DNA of 64,000 nt, from positions 1 to 64,000 of the forward strand of contig LADS01000058.1 in assembly GCA_000961725.1 (NCBI GenBank). The letters run 5' to 3'. This DNA comes from Desulfobulbaceae bacterium BRH_c16a. GTDB lineage: Bacteria; Desulfobacterota; Desulfobulbia; Desulfobulbales; Desulfocapsaceae. Made by a program: the position numbers and the translations under genes. Of this stretch, positions 45,321 through 53,737 are shown one piece after another. The notes under the pieces are model-generated. The model was not told where the DNA came from. It did not search any database and saw only the letters and a list, made by a program, of their open reading frames with translations. The number at the start of each line of letters is the position of its first letter. The first letter of the stretch is position 1.

Positions 45321-46541
45321 TTATTTGTGAGTGAGCAATTTGTCGATGAGCTTGTGCCCGTCGCTGAGACCATTGCCTTGGGCGGCATCATGATCCCGGC
45401 AACTCTTTTCGTTGAAAGCAAGGCCCGAACCTTCATTCTGTTCACGGGAATCATAGAGCAGGGTAGGGACAGGATCGGAGACGTGGGTCCTGAGCGACAC
45501 CGGAGTGAAGTGATCCATGGTGACCACCACCCGGAATTCCTCGCGGCTTTGCCGCAGGTGTTCGACAATCGGTTTGACAATGCGGCCGTCGAAGTCCTCT
45601 ATGGCGGTGATCTTGTCCGTCACCGAACCCTGATGGCCGGCTTCGTCCGGTGCTTCAAGGTGGACGAAGACAAAATTGCCGGTCTGCAGCGAGTCGATTG
45701 CCGCCTGGGCTTTGCCTTCATAGTTGGTGTCGATGTAACCGGTTGCTCCGGGCACATCGATAACCGAGAGTCCGCCAACCACCCCCAGCCCTTTCAACAG
45801 GTCGACGGCGCTGATCATGCTGCCTTGTATCCCGAACCGGTCGGGCAGGGTCGGCACGTTGGGCATCTTTCCTTCGCCCCAGAGCCAGACAAGGGAGGCG
45901 GGATTTTTGCCGGCGCGAATCCGTGCGATATTGACCGGGTGGTCGGCAAGCACCTTGCGGGACTTTTCAAGCAGGTTCTTCCAGGCCGGATGGGCGAGGT
46001 ATTGCTGCCAGTGGCCGGTCACGTCCTGCTCGATGTAGTCGTGGGGCGGCACGGTGATGAAACCGGGATGTTCGCCTTTGAAAATCACCAGGTGGCGATA
46101 ACTCACCCCGGGCTTGAAGTGGAACTGCTCGGTGGCGCATTGCGCTTCAAGGTCGGCGATCAGGCGGTGCGCTTCATCATTGCCGATATGACCGGCACAG
46201 AAATCCCGCATGGTCACCTTGCCATCTTTGCCGTAATCGAGGGTGACCATGTTGCAGCGGAAAGCCGTCTCGTCCGGAGCCAGGGCGATGTTCATGGCGG
46301 CCGCCTCAAGCGGAGCCCGTCCGGTATAGTAGGCCGCCGGATCGTAGCCCATCAGCGACATGTTGGCCACGTCGCTGCCTGGCGGAAAGCCGTCCGGAAT
46401 TGTTTTGTTGAGAAAGAATTCACCCCTGCGGCACAAATCGTCCATCATCGGGGTTTTCGCCGCCTCAAGAGGTGTCATGCCGTTCAACTCGGCAACCGGG
46501 AAATCCCCCATGCCGTCACCGACGAGAATCAGATATTTCAT
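45321..46541 (-). CDS. ApgM-type phosphoglycerate-mutase homologue, proposed homoserine kinase
   Basis: The 406-residue protein belongs to the alkaline-phosphatase-like superfamily, cofactor-independent phosphoglycerate mutase of the archaeal ApgM branch. It shows the metal and nucleophile region KYLILVGDGMGDFPVAEL and GSDVANMSLMGYD with the Ser nucleophile (about residue 56), and late metal ligands in HLEAPDEAGHQG and VVVTMDHFTPVSLRTH. The subgroup (TIGR02535) is described as a proposed homoserine kinase because it sits with threonine-pathway genes in bacteria lacking thrB. Here it starts seven bases after hom, which supports that reading. A glycolytic mutase role cannot be excluded. ATG at 46541 is chosen over longer frames because the family starts there. 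Confidence 0.88.
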   Translation of the reverse strand: MKYLILVGDGMGDFPVAELNGMTPLEAAKTPMMDDLCRRGEFFLNKTIPDGFPPGSDVANMSLMGYDPAAYYTGRAPLEAAAMNIALAPDETAFRCNMVTLDYGKDGKVTMRDFCAGHIGNDEAHRLIADLEAQCATEQFHFKPGVSYRHLVIFKGEHPGFITVPPHDYIEQDVTGHWQQYLAHPAWKNLLEKSRKVLADHPVNIARIRAGKNPASLVWLWGEGKMPNVPTLPDRFGIQGSMISAVDLLKGLGVVGGLSVIDVPGATGYIDTNYEGKAQAAIDSLQTGNFVFVHLEAPDEAGHQGSVTDKITAIEDFDGRIVKPIVEHLRQSREEFRVVVTMDHFTPVSLRTHVSDPVPTLLYDSREQNEGSGLAFNEKSCRDHDAAQGNGLSDGHKLIDKLLTHK

Positions 46542-46548
46542 GAGCGAC

Positions 46549-47853
46549 CTATTCCGGGTTGAGGAGGCGGATCTTGACGGTGGGGGCGGTGCAGACATCG
46601 AGCGCATCGATATCGGCGATGGCTTTTTCCACCTCATCTTCTGTGGCACGGTGTGTTCTGAAGACAATAAAGACCGGCTCTTCGCTATCGCGGCCGTCCT
46701 GCATCATCGACTGGATGGATATGCCGTGTTTGCCGAAGATGCCGGTAATGATCGACAGTACTCCGGGCCGGTCGAGGGCGGTGACGCGGAAATAGTAAGG
46801 GCAAACCAGTTTCTGCATAGGCGTGATCGTCGGCTCGCCGATATGCTCGGGCAGGTAGGACAGCGCCGGTACCCGGTTGATGCAGCCATAAGCTATATTT
46901 CTGCCGATATCGACGACATCTGCGGCAACTGCGCTACCGGTCGGCATCATTCCCGCGCCTGGGCCGTAGAGCATGACATCGCCCACGGTATCGCCCTGGA
47001 ACGAGATGCCGTTGAAGGCGCCGTTGACGGTTGCCAGCATATGGCCTTCGGGTACCATGGTCGGATGAACCCTGGCTTCCACATGGTCGCCATGGTTGCG
47101 GCTGATGGCCAGCAGTTTGATCCGGTAGCCGAATTTTTTGGCAAAACGGATGTCGATAGGTTCGATGCTGGAAATGCCTTCGACCGTGATATCGCTCAGA
47201 TTGACATGAAGTCCGTAGGCGATGGTCATGAGGATCGCCAACTTATGGGCGGTATCGATACCCTCGATGTCGTAGGTGGGGTCCGCTTCGGCATAGCCAA
47301 GGCGCTGCGCCTCCATCAGCACTTCCTGAAACGGCGTGCCGTGGTCGGTCATCTGGGTAAGGATGTAGTTGGCGGTACCGTTCATGATCCCCTTTATAAA
47401 GTTGATCCGGTTGGCGACCAGTCCTTCCTTGAGGGCCTTGATGACAGGGATTCCGCCGCCGACACTTGCCTCAAAACCCACTTCCACGTTCTTTTGCGCT
47501 GCGGCACGGAAAATTTCCCGGCCGTGTACGGAGAGCAGTGCTTTATTGGCGGTGACCACATGTTTGCCGTTTTCAATGGCTTTCAGAATGAAAGTCCGGG
47601 CCGGTTCCATCCCGCCGATCAGTTCAACCACGATGTCGATCTCGGGATCGGTGATGATTTCATTTGCATCGTTGGTAAGCCGGGTTGAGCTGAATTCAGC
47701 CGGCAGGGACTGCAGGGCAATATCGGCGACGGCGCTCAGAATAAAAGTTGTTCCGGTTTTTTGCAGCAGGCGTTCTTTCTGGGCGAGCAGGGCATATGCC
47801 AGCCCTTTTCCAACTGTGCCGAAACCAATCAGGCCTACACGTATTTCTTTCAT
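46549..47853 (-). CDS. hom: Homoserine dehydrogenase
   Basis: This 434-residue enzyme reduces aspartate semialdehyde to homoserine, at the branch to threonine and methionine. It has the NAD(P)-binding Rossmann start VGLIGFGTVGKGLAYALL, the catalytic-domain stretch GGGIPVIKALKEGLVANRIN, KGIMNGTANYILTQM and YAEADPTYDIEGIDTAHKLA (containing the catalytic Asp/Lys region), and a C-terminal ACT domain (about 350-434, VTALDRPGVLSIITGIFGKH) for threonine feedback. The length is that of the monofunctional enzyme. It is transcribed divergently from adk and leads the operon with the proposed homoserine kinase. Confidence 0.95.
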   Translation of the reverse strand: MKEIRVGLIGFGTVGKGLAYALLAQKERLLQKTGTTFILSAVADIALQSLPAEFSSTRLTNDANEIITDPEIDIVVELIGGMEPARTFILKAIENGKHVVTANKALLSVHGREIFRAAAQKNVEVGFEASVGGGIPVIKALKEGLVANRINFIKGIMNGTANYILTQMTDHGTPFQEVLMEAQRLGYAEADPTYDIEGIDTAHKLAILMTIAYGLHVNLSDITVEGISSIEPIDIRFAKKFGYRIKLLAISRNHGDHVEARVHPTMVPEGHMLATVNGAFNGISFQGDTVGDVMLYGPGAGMMPTGSAVAADVVDIGRNIAYGCINRVPALSYLPEHIGEPTITPMQKLVCPYYFRVTALDRPGVLSIITGIFGKHGISIQSMMQDGRDSEEPVFIVFRTHRATEDEVEKAIADIDALDVCTAPTVKIRLLNPE

Positions 47854-48195
47854 AGTTTTAAGTTCTTGGTTGATATTGCCGCCTTTGCGGATTCCGGGGT
47901 GCGTATATTGTCAGGATCTGCCCCTCTGTGCCGAATACGATTACATCCCTGCAATGTACCTGAAAGTAACCGCTTTAAAGGTGAAAGTCAAAATCTAAGC
48001 GGAGATATTTTTATGGCTGGAGCGAGCATTTTGGTCTATAGTATTCAGCTTGTTATGATTTGGCGGGCATCTTTCGCGTGTGTGACCCGGTTTTTGGGCT
48101 GCGGGGATCTGTTTGCCTTTACCTGCGAAAAAGAACATTGTTTCTTGCGATAGAGTTGTACAAAACGGAAAAGTTTAAAAGGAGATTGAAAAATC
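47854..48195. other. Divergent intergenic region between hom and adk
   Basis: The stretch should hold promoters in both directions. A 46-codon plus-strand frame (ATG at 48013 after GGAGAT; peptide starts MAGASILVYSIQ and is Cys rich) has a fair ribosome site but no recognised family, and might be a leader peptide. Nothing else is seen. Confidence 0.4.
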
Positions 48196-48876
48196 ATGGG
48201 TAAGAACATTCTGGTTTTTGGACCGAACGGCAGTGGCAAAGGCACTCAGGGATCGATAGTACAGAAGAAATACGACATCCCGCACATTGAATCCGGAGCG
48301 ATTTTCCGCGAGCATATCGTCGGAGGCACCGAACTTGGCAAAAAAGCCAAGACATACATAGATAAAGGCGATCTGGTGCCGGACGATATCACCATCCCGA
48401 TGATGGTTGCCCGTCTGCAGAAAGAAGATTGCAAAGCCGGCTGGATTCTCGACGGTTTCCCGCGTTCCAAAGATCAGGCCATTACCCTGGCCGAGACCTT
48501 GAAGAAGGAAGGACTGGCCCTCGATTACGTGATTGAGATCGTTCTCGACCGTGAAATCGCCAAATTGCGCATCATGGGCCGTCGCCTGTGTGTCAACGAC
48601 AACAACCATCCCAACCATATCGCCTTTGATGCAATCAAACCGGTGGAGAAAGACGGCAAGCTGGTCTGTCGGGTATGCGGCGGCGAGTTGAAGACCCGCG
48701 CCGACGATCAGGACGAGGATGCCATCAACAAGCGTCATAACATCTACTATGACGAGAATACCGGCACCATGGCTGCAGTCAACTATTTCAAAAACACCAA
48801 CGGACCCAAGGTCATATCGGTTGACGGATCCGTTTCCATCGGCGAGGTTACCGAAGCGATAATGAAGCAGCTTTAA
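48196..48876 (+). CDS. adk: Adenylate kinase
   Basis: The 226-residue enzyme interconverts ATP, AMP and ADP. The P-loop is GPNGSGKGTQ (about 8-17). The AMP-site motif reads ESGAIFREHI, in place of the usual SGDMLR, and DGFPRSKDQA is conserved. The LID domain holds Cys residues in GRRLCVNDN and LVCRVCGGEL; the last looks like a half zinc site, and there is an added segment NHPNHIAFDAIKP. The variant LID and AMP motifs are seen in other Desulfobacterota-type enzymes by my recollection. An AAAAGGAGA ribosome site precedes the ATG. A strong terminator follows, so the gene is a single unit. Confidence 0.93.
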   Translation: MGKNILVFGPNGSGKGTQGSIVQKKYDIPHIESGAIFREHIVGGTELGKKAKTYIDKGDLVPDDITIPMMVARLQKEDCKAGWILDGFPRSKDQAITLAETLKKEGLALDYVIEIVLDREIAKLRIMGRRLCVNDNNHPNHIAFDAIKPVEKDGKLVCRVCGGELKTRADDQDEDAINKRHNIYYDENTGTMAAVNYFKNTNGPKVISVDGSVSIGEVTEAIMKQL

Positions 48877-48920
48877 TCGCCGCAATGGAGCTTTGGAAGT
48901 ATTGATTGATGTTGTAATTG

Positions 48921-48960
48921 AAAAAAGGGCCTTCCCGTTATCTGGGAATGCCCTTTTTTG
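48921..48960 (+). terminator. Rho-independent terminator after adk
   Basis: AAAAAAGGGC and TTCCC pair with GGGAA and GCCCTTTTTT with one unpaired base on each side, followed by a T-run. It closes the adk transcript and lies 66 bases before the cobA-hemD start. Confidence 0.9.
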
Positions 48961-49026
48961 TCTTTTTGACAAACAATGATTATAAGTGCAGGCAAGTGCT
49001 TGTTGCAAACCGGAAGAAAAACAACG

Positions 49027-50571
49027 ATGAACAAAATCGGAAAGGTGTACTTGGTTGGTGCTGGTCCCGGAGACCCCAGTCTTATTACTGTGCGCGGCAA
49101 GAGCCTGCTCGAGCGGGCCGAGGTTGTAGTGTATGATTATCTTGCCGGCAAAAAGCTGCTGAAGCACGCGCCTGCCGATGCTCTTTTAGTCTATGTCGGC
49201 AAGAAAGGCGGGGTGCAGCACGCTCATACCCAGGAGGAAATCAACCAGATGCTGGTCGATCACGCTCTTGCAGGAAAAATGGTTGTTCGTTTGAAGGGTG
49301 GAGATCCTTTTATTTTCGGCCGGGGTGGGGAAGAGCTGCAGAAACTCCATGCCGCCGGTATCCCGTTCGAAGTTGTTCCCGGAGTAACCTCTGCGACCGC
49401 CGCGGCGACCTATGCCGGGATACCGATAACTCACAGGGACTACACTGCTTCCGTCGCCTTTCTGACCGGACATGAAGATCCCACCAAAGAGTCTTCCAAT
49501 ATCGACTGGTCGAAAATCGCGACCGGCGTCGGCACCTTGGTTATCTATATGGGGATCAAGAATCTGCCGATCATTGTCGAAAACCTGGTAAAAAACGGTC
49601 GCGATCCAAAAACTCCGGTTGCCGTAGTACGGTGGGCGTCCACCCCGGAGCAGCGGTCGGTGGTCGGCACCCTCGAGACCATTGCCCAGGTGGTGAAAGA
49701 CGCTGATATACGACCGCCGTCACTGATTGTCGTCGGCGAGGTCGTAAAACTGCGCGATACCATCGACTGGTATGAAAAACGGCCGCTTTTCGGCAAAAAA
49801 ATCATCGTCACAAGGACGCGCGAGCAGGCCAGCGAACTGGTCGCCGGACTTGAAGAGTACGGTGCCAATTGCTTCGAATATTCAACCATCAACATCAAGC
49901 CGGTCGATTCCTATGAAATCCTCGACGGCGAACTGGAAAGGTTGAATGAGTATCACTGGATACTCTTTACCTCCCTCAACGGCGTCAAGTATTTTTTCGA
50001 GCGGCTCTACTCCAAAGGCATGGATGCCAGGGACCTGAAAGGCCCGGCTCTTGCCGCAGTGGGGAAGAGCACCGCCGATCTGCTTTTAAAATATGGGGTG
50101 AATGCGGATCTCATTCCCAGCACTTTCACCGGTGAGGGATTGGCGGAGAGCCTCCTCGACCAAGGGGTCGAGGGGCGCAATATCCTCATCCCGAGAGCCT
50201 TGCATGCCCGTGAAATCCTGCCCGAGACGCTGCGGGGGGCCGGAGCCCAGGTCACGGTTGCGCCGGTATATCAGAATTGTCCCGCAGAAGGGGACAAAGA
50301 GCTTCTCCGTACGGAGCTCGAAAAAGGCGGGGTGGCTATGATTACCTTTACCAGTTCGTCCACCGTCCGCAATTTTCTTGCAATGATCGATGTCGAGTCC
50401 AAGGAAGACTTGAAAAAACTGCTGGCCGAGGTGAAAATTGCGGCCATCGGCCCCATTACCGAAAAAACAGTTACCGATAGTGGCTTAAAGGTCGATATTA
50501 TGCCTGAAAAGCATACGATTCCGGAGATGATCAGTGCAATCGTCAACTACTACAGTGGAGATAAAAAATAG
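49027..50571 (+). CDS. cobA-hemD: Uroporphyrinogen-III C-methyltransferase / synthase fusion (CobA-HemD)
   Basis: The 514-residue fusion makes uroporphyrinogen III and methylates it to precorrin-2, the entry to sirohaem, cobalamin and alternative haem. Residues about 1-245 form the methyltransferase: GKVYLVGAGPGDPSLITVRG, VVRLKGGDPFIFGRGGEE, PGVTSATAAATYAGIPITHR. Residues about 258-510 are HemD: KKIIVTRTREQASELVAGLE, HWILFTSLNGVKYFFERL, ITFTSSSTVRNFLAMI. This fusion is common in sulfate reducers and clostridia. ATG at 49027 is preferred over an upstream ATG because the fold starts there and GGAAG lies ahead. Sirohaem is the cofactor of the Dsr sulfite reductase that works with DsrC. Confidence 0.95.
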   Translation: MNKIGKVYLVGAGPGDPSLITVRGKSLLERAEVVVYDYLAGKKLLKHAPADALLVYVGKKGGVQHAHTQEEINQMLVDHALAGKMVVRLKGGDPFIFGRGGEELQKLHAAGIPFEVVPGVTSATAAATYAGIPITHRDYTASVAFLTGHEDPTKESSNIDWSKIATGVGTLVIYMGIKNLPIIVENLVKNGRDPKTPVAVVRWASTPEQRSVVGTLETIAQVVKDADIRPPSLIVVGEVVKLRDTIDWYEKRPLFGKKIIVTRTREQASELVAGLEEYGANCFEYSTINIKPVDSYEILDGELERLNEYHWILFTSLNGVKYFFERLYSKGMDARDLKGPALAAVGKSTADLLLKYGVNADLIPSTFTGEGLAESLLDQGVEGRNILIPRALHAREILPETLRGAGAQVTVAPVYQNCPAEGDKELLRTELEKGGVAMITFTSSSTVRNFLAMIDVESKEDLKKLLAEVKIAAIGPITEKTVTDSGLKVDIMPEKHTIPEMISAIVNYYSGDKK

Positions 50572-50959
50572 CGATATTCTTCTTTTCCGGGTTGATGGGA
50601 CCATCGTGGACGATCTGCCCGTCGACAAGGAAAAGGACGAGCGGAGCTCCAAGCCGCGGGAGGCTATCTTTTGCCGCGCCTGCGGCAATGCGGTGACCAG
50701 CAGGGATGAAAAAATCGCGGTTGGCGGTTCCCATGCCCACACCTTTTTCAATCCGGCGGGAATTGTCTTTGAGCTGGGCTGCTTCCGGCGGGCGCCAGGA
50801 TGCCGGAATGCCGGCAGGCCGACCTCCGAATTCACCTGGTTTGCCGGGTATGTCTGGCGTTTTGCCCGCTGCAGCAACTGCCGGGCACATCTAGGCTGGT
50901 TCTTCGAGGGCAGGGACAGTACGTTTTTCGGCCTGATTCTCGCCAATCTTCAGGAGTAA
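50534..50959 (+). CDS. CULT-domain (cereblon-like) protein
   Basis: The 141-residue protein carries a CULT domain, the ligand-binding fold of eukaryotic cereblon known also as single-domain bacterial proteins. The zinc site uses FCRACGNAV and RCSNCRAHLG. The three-tryptophan pocket that binds uracil- and thalidomide-like rings is intact: EFTWFAGYVWRFARC and HLGWFFEG supply W, W and W with the normal spacing. The start GTG at 50534 has a good GGAG site and overlaps the end of cobA-hemD by 38 bases, so expression is coupled. The cellular ligand of bacterial CULT proteins is not established. The N-terminal ~45 residues (ILLFRVDGTIVDDLPVDKEK) are not part of the core domain. Confidence 0.87.
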   Translation: MQSSTTTVEIKNSDILLFRVDGTIVDDLPVDKEKDERSSKPREAIFCRACGNAVTSRDEKIAVGGSHAHTFFNPAGIVFELGCFRRAPGCRNAGRPTSEFTWFAGYVWRFARCSNCRAHLGWFFEGRDSTFFGLILANLQE

Positions 50960-52728
50960 TCTGCAGCAGCTTGTTTCTGCAGTTCCTCCTTCACCGCCAA
51001 TGCCAATTCTTCAAAAGTATAAGGCTTTCTGATGCAGCTTCCGGCCCCGAGCTTCTGGGCCTCGTGGACCCGGTCCGTCTCCGAAAAGCCGCTGACGATG
51101 ATGGCCTTCTGTCCCCGCCTGAAGCTCAGCACGCGTCGATAGGTCTCCAGCCCGTCAAGCCCGCCGTCCATGATCATATCGAGAATCATCAGATCGATTG
51201 CGTTTGTCTGCAGATAACCGATCGCTGCCTCGCCGCTTTCAACCGCATGGGGTCTGTAATTCAATCTTTTCAGCATGGCGCAGGCAATTTCCCGCTGATG
51301 CAGAACGTCATCGATGACAAGCACATGTTCGCCGTTGCCGAGGTATTCTGCCGAAAGCGTTAATTCCGGCGCTGTTGCCTGAAGCGCCTCGCTGCAGACC
51401 GGGAGGTAGACGGTGAAAGTCGTTCCCTCCCCGATGCTGCTGATTACATCGATGGCCCCGCCGTGATCTTCGATAGTTCCCCAGACCACCGTCAGCCCAA
51501 GGCCTGTACCGCTTCGGCCCATCACTTTTTTGGTATAAAAAGGTTCAAAGATCCGTTGCCGATCATCCTGGTCGATCCCCTCGCCATGATCGGCGACGGT
51601 TAGAACCACATATTCGCCTGGTGCAACTCGCTGAAAACCTTCAAACGGAGTGGCTACAATTCTGTTGTGCGTGGCGATGCGGATCCGACCTCCGTCGGGC
51701 TGCGCTTCGGCAGCATTGGCAACGAGGTTCATGATTACTTTTTTCAAGGCGACAGGAGAGCCCGCGATGTAAGAGACGGATTCTTCAAGGTCGAGGACTA
51801 TTTCCATTTCACCGGAGACATCAAGCAGTTTCCGGTATTCTGGTGAAGCGCAGTACTCGCCGATCACTACGTTGAGGTTGACCAATTTCTTGGTGACTAC
51901 CCCTCGACGCGCCAGGGAAAGCAGATCCTGAACAATTTCTGCCGCCCGCAGGCCTGAGTCGCGAATGGTCAGGATGACGCGACGCATGGGGTTGTCTTCG
52001 GCCATGTCGTGCAACAGCAGGTCGGGATAGCTGACAATCCCCGACAGCACATTGTTCAGGTCGTGGGCAACGCCCCCGGCGAGAAGACCGAGGGATTCCA
52101 TTTTTTTCGATCGTTCCAGGCTGTGCAGCAATTCTTCCCGGTCTTTTTCGGCCATGATCCTTTCATGGATTTCCCGCTTCAGGGCGCTGTTCGCCTCCGA
52201 CAGTTCGAAAGTCCGTTCGGCAACCCGCTGCTTGAGCAGCAGCTTTTCTTTCAGTATCCTGCAGTAGAGCACAATGACCAGATGGATCATGAGCAGGAAA
52301 ACGAAAATCATGGCATGAATGGAAAGGGTCGAGGGAATCCATGTTGCTTCGATCCAGCCGATAATATTGGTTTTGAACCAGACAGGTGCAACAAGGTTCA
52401 CCATGGGGATGAGATGCATGCGGATCAGGAACTGTTCTAGACTGGAAGAAAGACCGGGGCTGGCTGTCTGAAACTCTTCGCCATTATGGTTGATTATGAA
52501 AAGAGTGGCGTAGTGGTCTGCCTCGGCGGCCAGGCGAAGATACTCGGCTACTCCCGCGGTGTTCAGGTTCCAGAGCGAGTCGGCGACGATCAGGGCGTGT
52601 TTTTCAAGCCTTGCCTGAGCCTGGTCGGCCGAATATTTTTCATAGACGAGGACGAACGTGCAGAACAGGGCGGTGAGTATCGCCAGACTGAACAGAGGGA
52701 TTCGGTTATATAGATTTTTGCCTCTCAT
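50950..52728 (-). CDS. Hybrid sensor histidine kinase
   Basis: The 592-residue kinase has two membrane helices (about 9-30 and 132-155) around a small periplasmic loop, a coiled linker (LLKQRVAERTFELSEANSAL), HisKA with the phospho-His in GGVAHDLNNVLSGI near 221, a HATPase domain (MNLVANAAEAQPDGG, FEPFYTKKVMGRSGTGLGLT) and a C-terminal receiver with Asp near 515 (IDLMILDMIMDGGLDG). Its ATG overlaps the stop of the upstream binding-protein gene (ATGA), so the two are a coupled pair: the binding protein probably supplies the ligand sensing that is built into the single-chain kinase at 14984-18073. No separate response regulator is seen next to it. Confidence 0.9.
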   Translation of the reverse strand: MRGKNLYNRIPLFSLAILTALFCTFVLVYEKYSADQAQARLEKHALIVADSLWNLNTAGVAEYLRLAAEADHYATLFIINHNGEEFQTASPGLSSSLEQFLIRMHLIPMVNLVAPVWFKTNIIGWIEATWIPSTLSIHAMIFVFLLMIHLVIVLYCRILKEKLLLKQRVAERTFELSEANSALKREIHERIMAEKDREELLHSLERSKKMESLGLLAGGVAHDLNNVLSGIVSYPDLLLHDMAEDNPMRRVILTIRDSGLRAAEIVQDLLSLARRGVVTKKLVNLNVVIGEYCASPEYRKLLDVSGEMEIVLDLEESVSYIAGSPVALKKVIMNLVANAAEAQPDGGRIRIATHNRIVATPFEGFQRVAPGEYVVLTVADHGEGIDQDDRQRIFEPFYTKKVMGRSGTGLGLTVVWGTIEDHGGAIDVISSIGEGTTFTVYLPVCSEALQATAPELTLSAEYLGNGEHVLVIDDVLHQREIACAMLKRLNYRPHAVESGEAAIGYLQTNAIDLMILDMIMDGGLDGLETYRRVLSFRRGQKAIIVSGFSETDRVHEAQKLGAGSCIRKPYTFEELALAVKEELQKQAAADYS

Positions 52729-53558
52729 CGATGTTCCTCTTTCATCAGGCGCAGAGAGCGGATTGCCGAATCGAGGCGGGAAATGATTGCGGGCTCCACC
52801 TGTCTGCTGCAGATGATATGCCTGGTATTTCCGGGCGGCATATTCAAGAAATGGACGAGCTTGAAGACGTGGTTTCTCTTGCCTGACAGCAATAGCAGGT
52901 CATGGGCCTCTTCCTCTGTCATGAAACTGTAATCGGCACGGTAATTCTCTATCATGTCCAGGATATTTTGATTTTCGGCAGTGGTTTCCACCTGTCTGGG
53001 TTGGAACTTTTTGATACCGTCGTCTATGGAGCTGCCGTATGAATATCCTGTCTTGACAAGCAGCTGCAGCCTTCTTTCCATCAATACTCTGTCAATACTT
53101 TCAGTCTCGGCAAGAAGTTCGGTATCGGCCCGGCTAACCGCGACAAAGGGTTTGTCCTGGTAAACCGGCAGAGTATATCGGGCGAAGGCTTCTCTTTCCG
53201 GAGTCTTGAACCACCCCGCTGCACAACTTGCATCGGCATTTCTCTCTATGATATCCAGTTGCCGTTTGGCCGGGGTCTCCTGCCACTCGAAGGGGATATC
53301 GGCATGCCTGAAGGCCATGGCAATGGGATCTGCAACAAGCCCGTGCACTTCATCTCCGTCGCTCATGTAGAATGGTCTGCGGTTGTGGAAATGAACGGTA
53401 ATTTTATTTTTTTCCGACGGTTGGGGAGAGGGCGCAGAAGAAGACAACTGCCTGTTCGATTCGGCTCTTTCATAGACCTGCGACCTGATCGACAGTGTTA
53501 GCAGGATGCAGACTGTACATCCGGCAACAACGAGTTTTACGGGGGTGATTTGTTTCAT
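52725..53558 (-). CDS. Periplasmic type 3 solute-binding-like sensor protein
   Basis: The 277-residue protein has an N-terminal signal anchor (VKLVVAGCTVCILLTLSIRS) and a type 3 solute-binding-protein domain (about 52-270): KITVHFHNRRPFYMSDGDEV, GLVADPIAMAFRHADIPFEW and a late DYSFMTEEEAHDLLL. It lacks a neighbouring ABC transporter and overlaps the histidine-kinase gene by four bases, so sensing rather than import is the likely role. The hydrophobic N-terminus may keep it tethered to the inner membrane. Ligand unknown; this group often binds amino acids or other small organic acids. Confidence 0.82.
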   Translation of the reverse strand: MKQITPVKLVVAGCTVCILLTLSIRSQVYERAESNRQLSSSAPSPQPSEKNKITVHFHNRRPFYMSDGDEVHGLVADPIAMAFRHADIPFEWQETPAKRQLDIIERNADASCAAGWFKTPEREAFARYTLPVYQDKPFVAVSRADTELLAETESIDRVLMERRLQLLVKTGYSYGSSIDDGIKKFQPRQVETTAENQNILDMIENYRADYSFMTEEEAHDLLLLSGKRNHVFKLVHFLNMPPGNTRHIICSRQVEPAIISRLDSAIRSLRLMKEEHR

Positions 53559-53695
53559 GTGGCTCCATCGTCCAACAGTGTGATGAAAACACCGTTATTG
53601 TTTATTATCGTCGAAGATCAGGCGATTGTCACATTTTTTATTGGAATTGAAGCGAGGGGTCGAAACACAGGCGAAAGGGGGGATGTTGAAGAGAA

Positions 53696-53737
53696 GGCCT
53701 GCCCGGATCCATTATCATGACGGATCCGGACAGCCTT
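53696..53737 (-). terminator. Hairpin directly after the SNF2 gene
   Basis: GGATCCGG arms near 53703-53710 and 53722-53729 form a strong stem with some extension (AGGC...CCTT). There is no long T-run on the minus strand, so termination strength is uncertain. It lies directly next to the helicase stop codon. Confidence 0.5.

Noticed and set aside
45273..46562. Long plus-strand open frame opposite the homoserine-kinase-like gene (429 codons)
   Set aside because: It mirrors a well-supported gene on the other strand, has no ribosome site, and its product matches no family pattern; long antisense frames are common in GC-rich genes.
46360..47688. Long plus-strand frame opposite hom (442 codons)
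   Set aside because: Shadow of the homoserine dehydrogenase gene; composition is typical of antisense reading.
48175..49167. Minus-strand frame opposite adk (330 codons)
   Set aside because: Overlaps the whole adk gene and its terminator; antisense shadow.
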